Part shown: one piece after another, positions 5,360-5,538 of the stretch
How the letters are laid out: each line of letters begins with the position of its first letter
Numbering within the stretch: position 1 is the stretch's first letter
Origin: Eubacteriales bacterium
GTDB taxonomy: Bacteria > Bacillota > Clostridia > Christensenellales > CAG-138
Length of the DNA stretch: 5,538 nt
Direction of reading: 5' to 3'
Assembly: GCA_028703645.1 (NCBI GenBank)
Contig: JAQVML010000119.1
Span: 1 to 5,538 of the forward strand
The notes under the pieces: model-generated
The model's database searches: none
Told to the model about the DNA's origin: nothing
Seen by the model: only the letters and a program-made list of their open reading frames with translations
Program-made: the position numbers and the translations under genes

Positions 5360-5389
5360 CTTACTTTTCTTCCAAGAAAAGTAAGTTAA
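5345..5389. repeat. Direct repeat plus perfect 16-bp inverted repeat at the 3' end of the second signal peptidase gene
   Basis: ACTTACTTTTCTT occurs twice in tandem (5345-5357 and 5359-5371), the first copy being the last codons of the gene. The second lies in TTAACTTACTTTTCTT (5356-5371), whose exact reverse complement is at 5374-5389 with only CC between. The result is a long AT-rich hairpin beginning at the stop codon. It lacks a GC-rich stem and a following T run, so it is not a textbook terminator, though it could stabilise the transcript end or pause polymerase. It may also be a dispersed repeat of this genome. Confidence 0.85.
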
Positions 5390-5491
5390 AAAACTGATGT
5401 GATACACGACAAAAACTTTTGTTCGTTAAGTAAGCAGAAGAACTGAAAAGATACAAGACTGCTGCAAATATAAGAAAACAATAACATGAAT

Positions 5492-5520
5492 AAGCTTTTC
5501 TGAAAAGAAAGGCTTTTTTT
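5492..5520 (+). terminator. Rho-independent terminator after the signal peptidase operon
   Basis: AAGCTTTTCT (5492-5501), a GAAA tetraloop (5502-5505) and AGAAAGGCTT (5506-5515) form a ten-base-pair stem with one G-T pair, running into seven T residues (5514-5520). It lies about 130 bases past the last stop codon; the bases between (5390-5491) hold no recognisable gene. It most likely ends the plus-strand operon. Confidence 0.75.
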
Positions 5521-5538
5521 GTTGCAAAAGAAGCTATT

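Noticed and set aside
4814..5407. 197-residue minus-strand frame opposite the second signal peptidase
   Set aside because: Antisense of a gene with clear family motifs; the translation shows no known domain.

Overview
The window is a chromosomal replication-origin region from a bacterium, most likely Bacillota (Firmicutes) of a Clostridia-like lineage with roughly balanced GC in its genes. The evidence is the dnaA - DnaA-box cluster - dnaN order, a DUF951 (YyzM-type) small protein, purine-rich Shine-Dalgarno sites, and short single-span Gram-positive-style signal peptidases. I cannot name a genus from sequence alone.

Layout. On the minus strand, dnaA (1176-2486) is followed by a 435-bp gap and then the 5' two thirds of dnaN (740 down to the left edge of the window). 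The gap has the features of oriC. There are three exact TTATCCACA boxes, one 8/9 box and several weaker ones, so eight TCCACA cores fall between about 914 and 1148. Beside them is a run of six trinucleotides that fits the DnaA-trio unwinding element, followed by an AT-rich stretch. The right side holds a divergent plus-strand cluster: an alpha/beta hydrolase (2942-3883), a DUF951 protein (3938-4144) and two tandem type I signal peptidases (4197-4808 and 4805-5359) that overlap by GTGA. The cluster ends in a perfect AT-rich inverted repeat and, further on, a conventional rho-independent terminator (5492-5520).

Between the two divergent units (2487-2941) lie a good dnaA promoter with a dyad in its spacer, a purine-rich and A-tract-rich gene-free block, and a weaker promoter for the hydrolase operon. 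rpmH, which commonly sits just upstream of dnaA, is not present here.

How the genes work together. DnaA and the DnaN clamp are initiation and elongation factors of replication, and the DNA between them is where DnaA should act. The plus-strand operon appears to be an envelope or secretion unit (signal peptide removal) with an unassigned hydrolase and an unassigned zinc-ribbon-like protein. It reads away from the origin, co-directionally with replication. I found no clearly new multi-gene system. The most notable points are the predicted DnaA-trio, substitutions in the DnaN partner-binding pocket and the DnaA DNA-binding signature, the loss of a conserved serine in the second signal peptidase, and a dyad inside the dnaA promoter.
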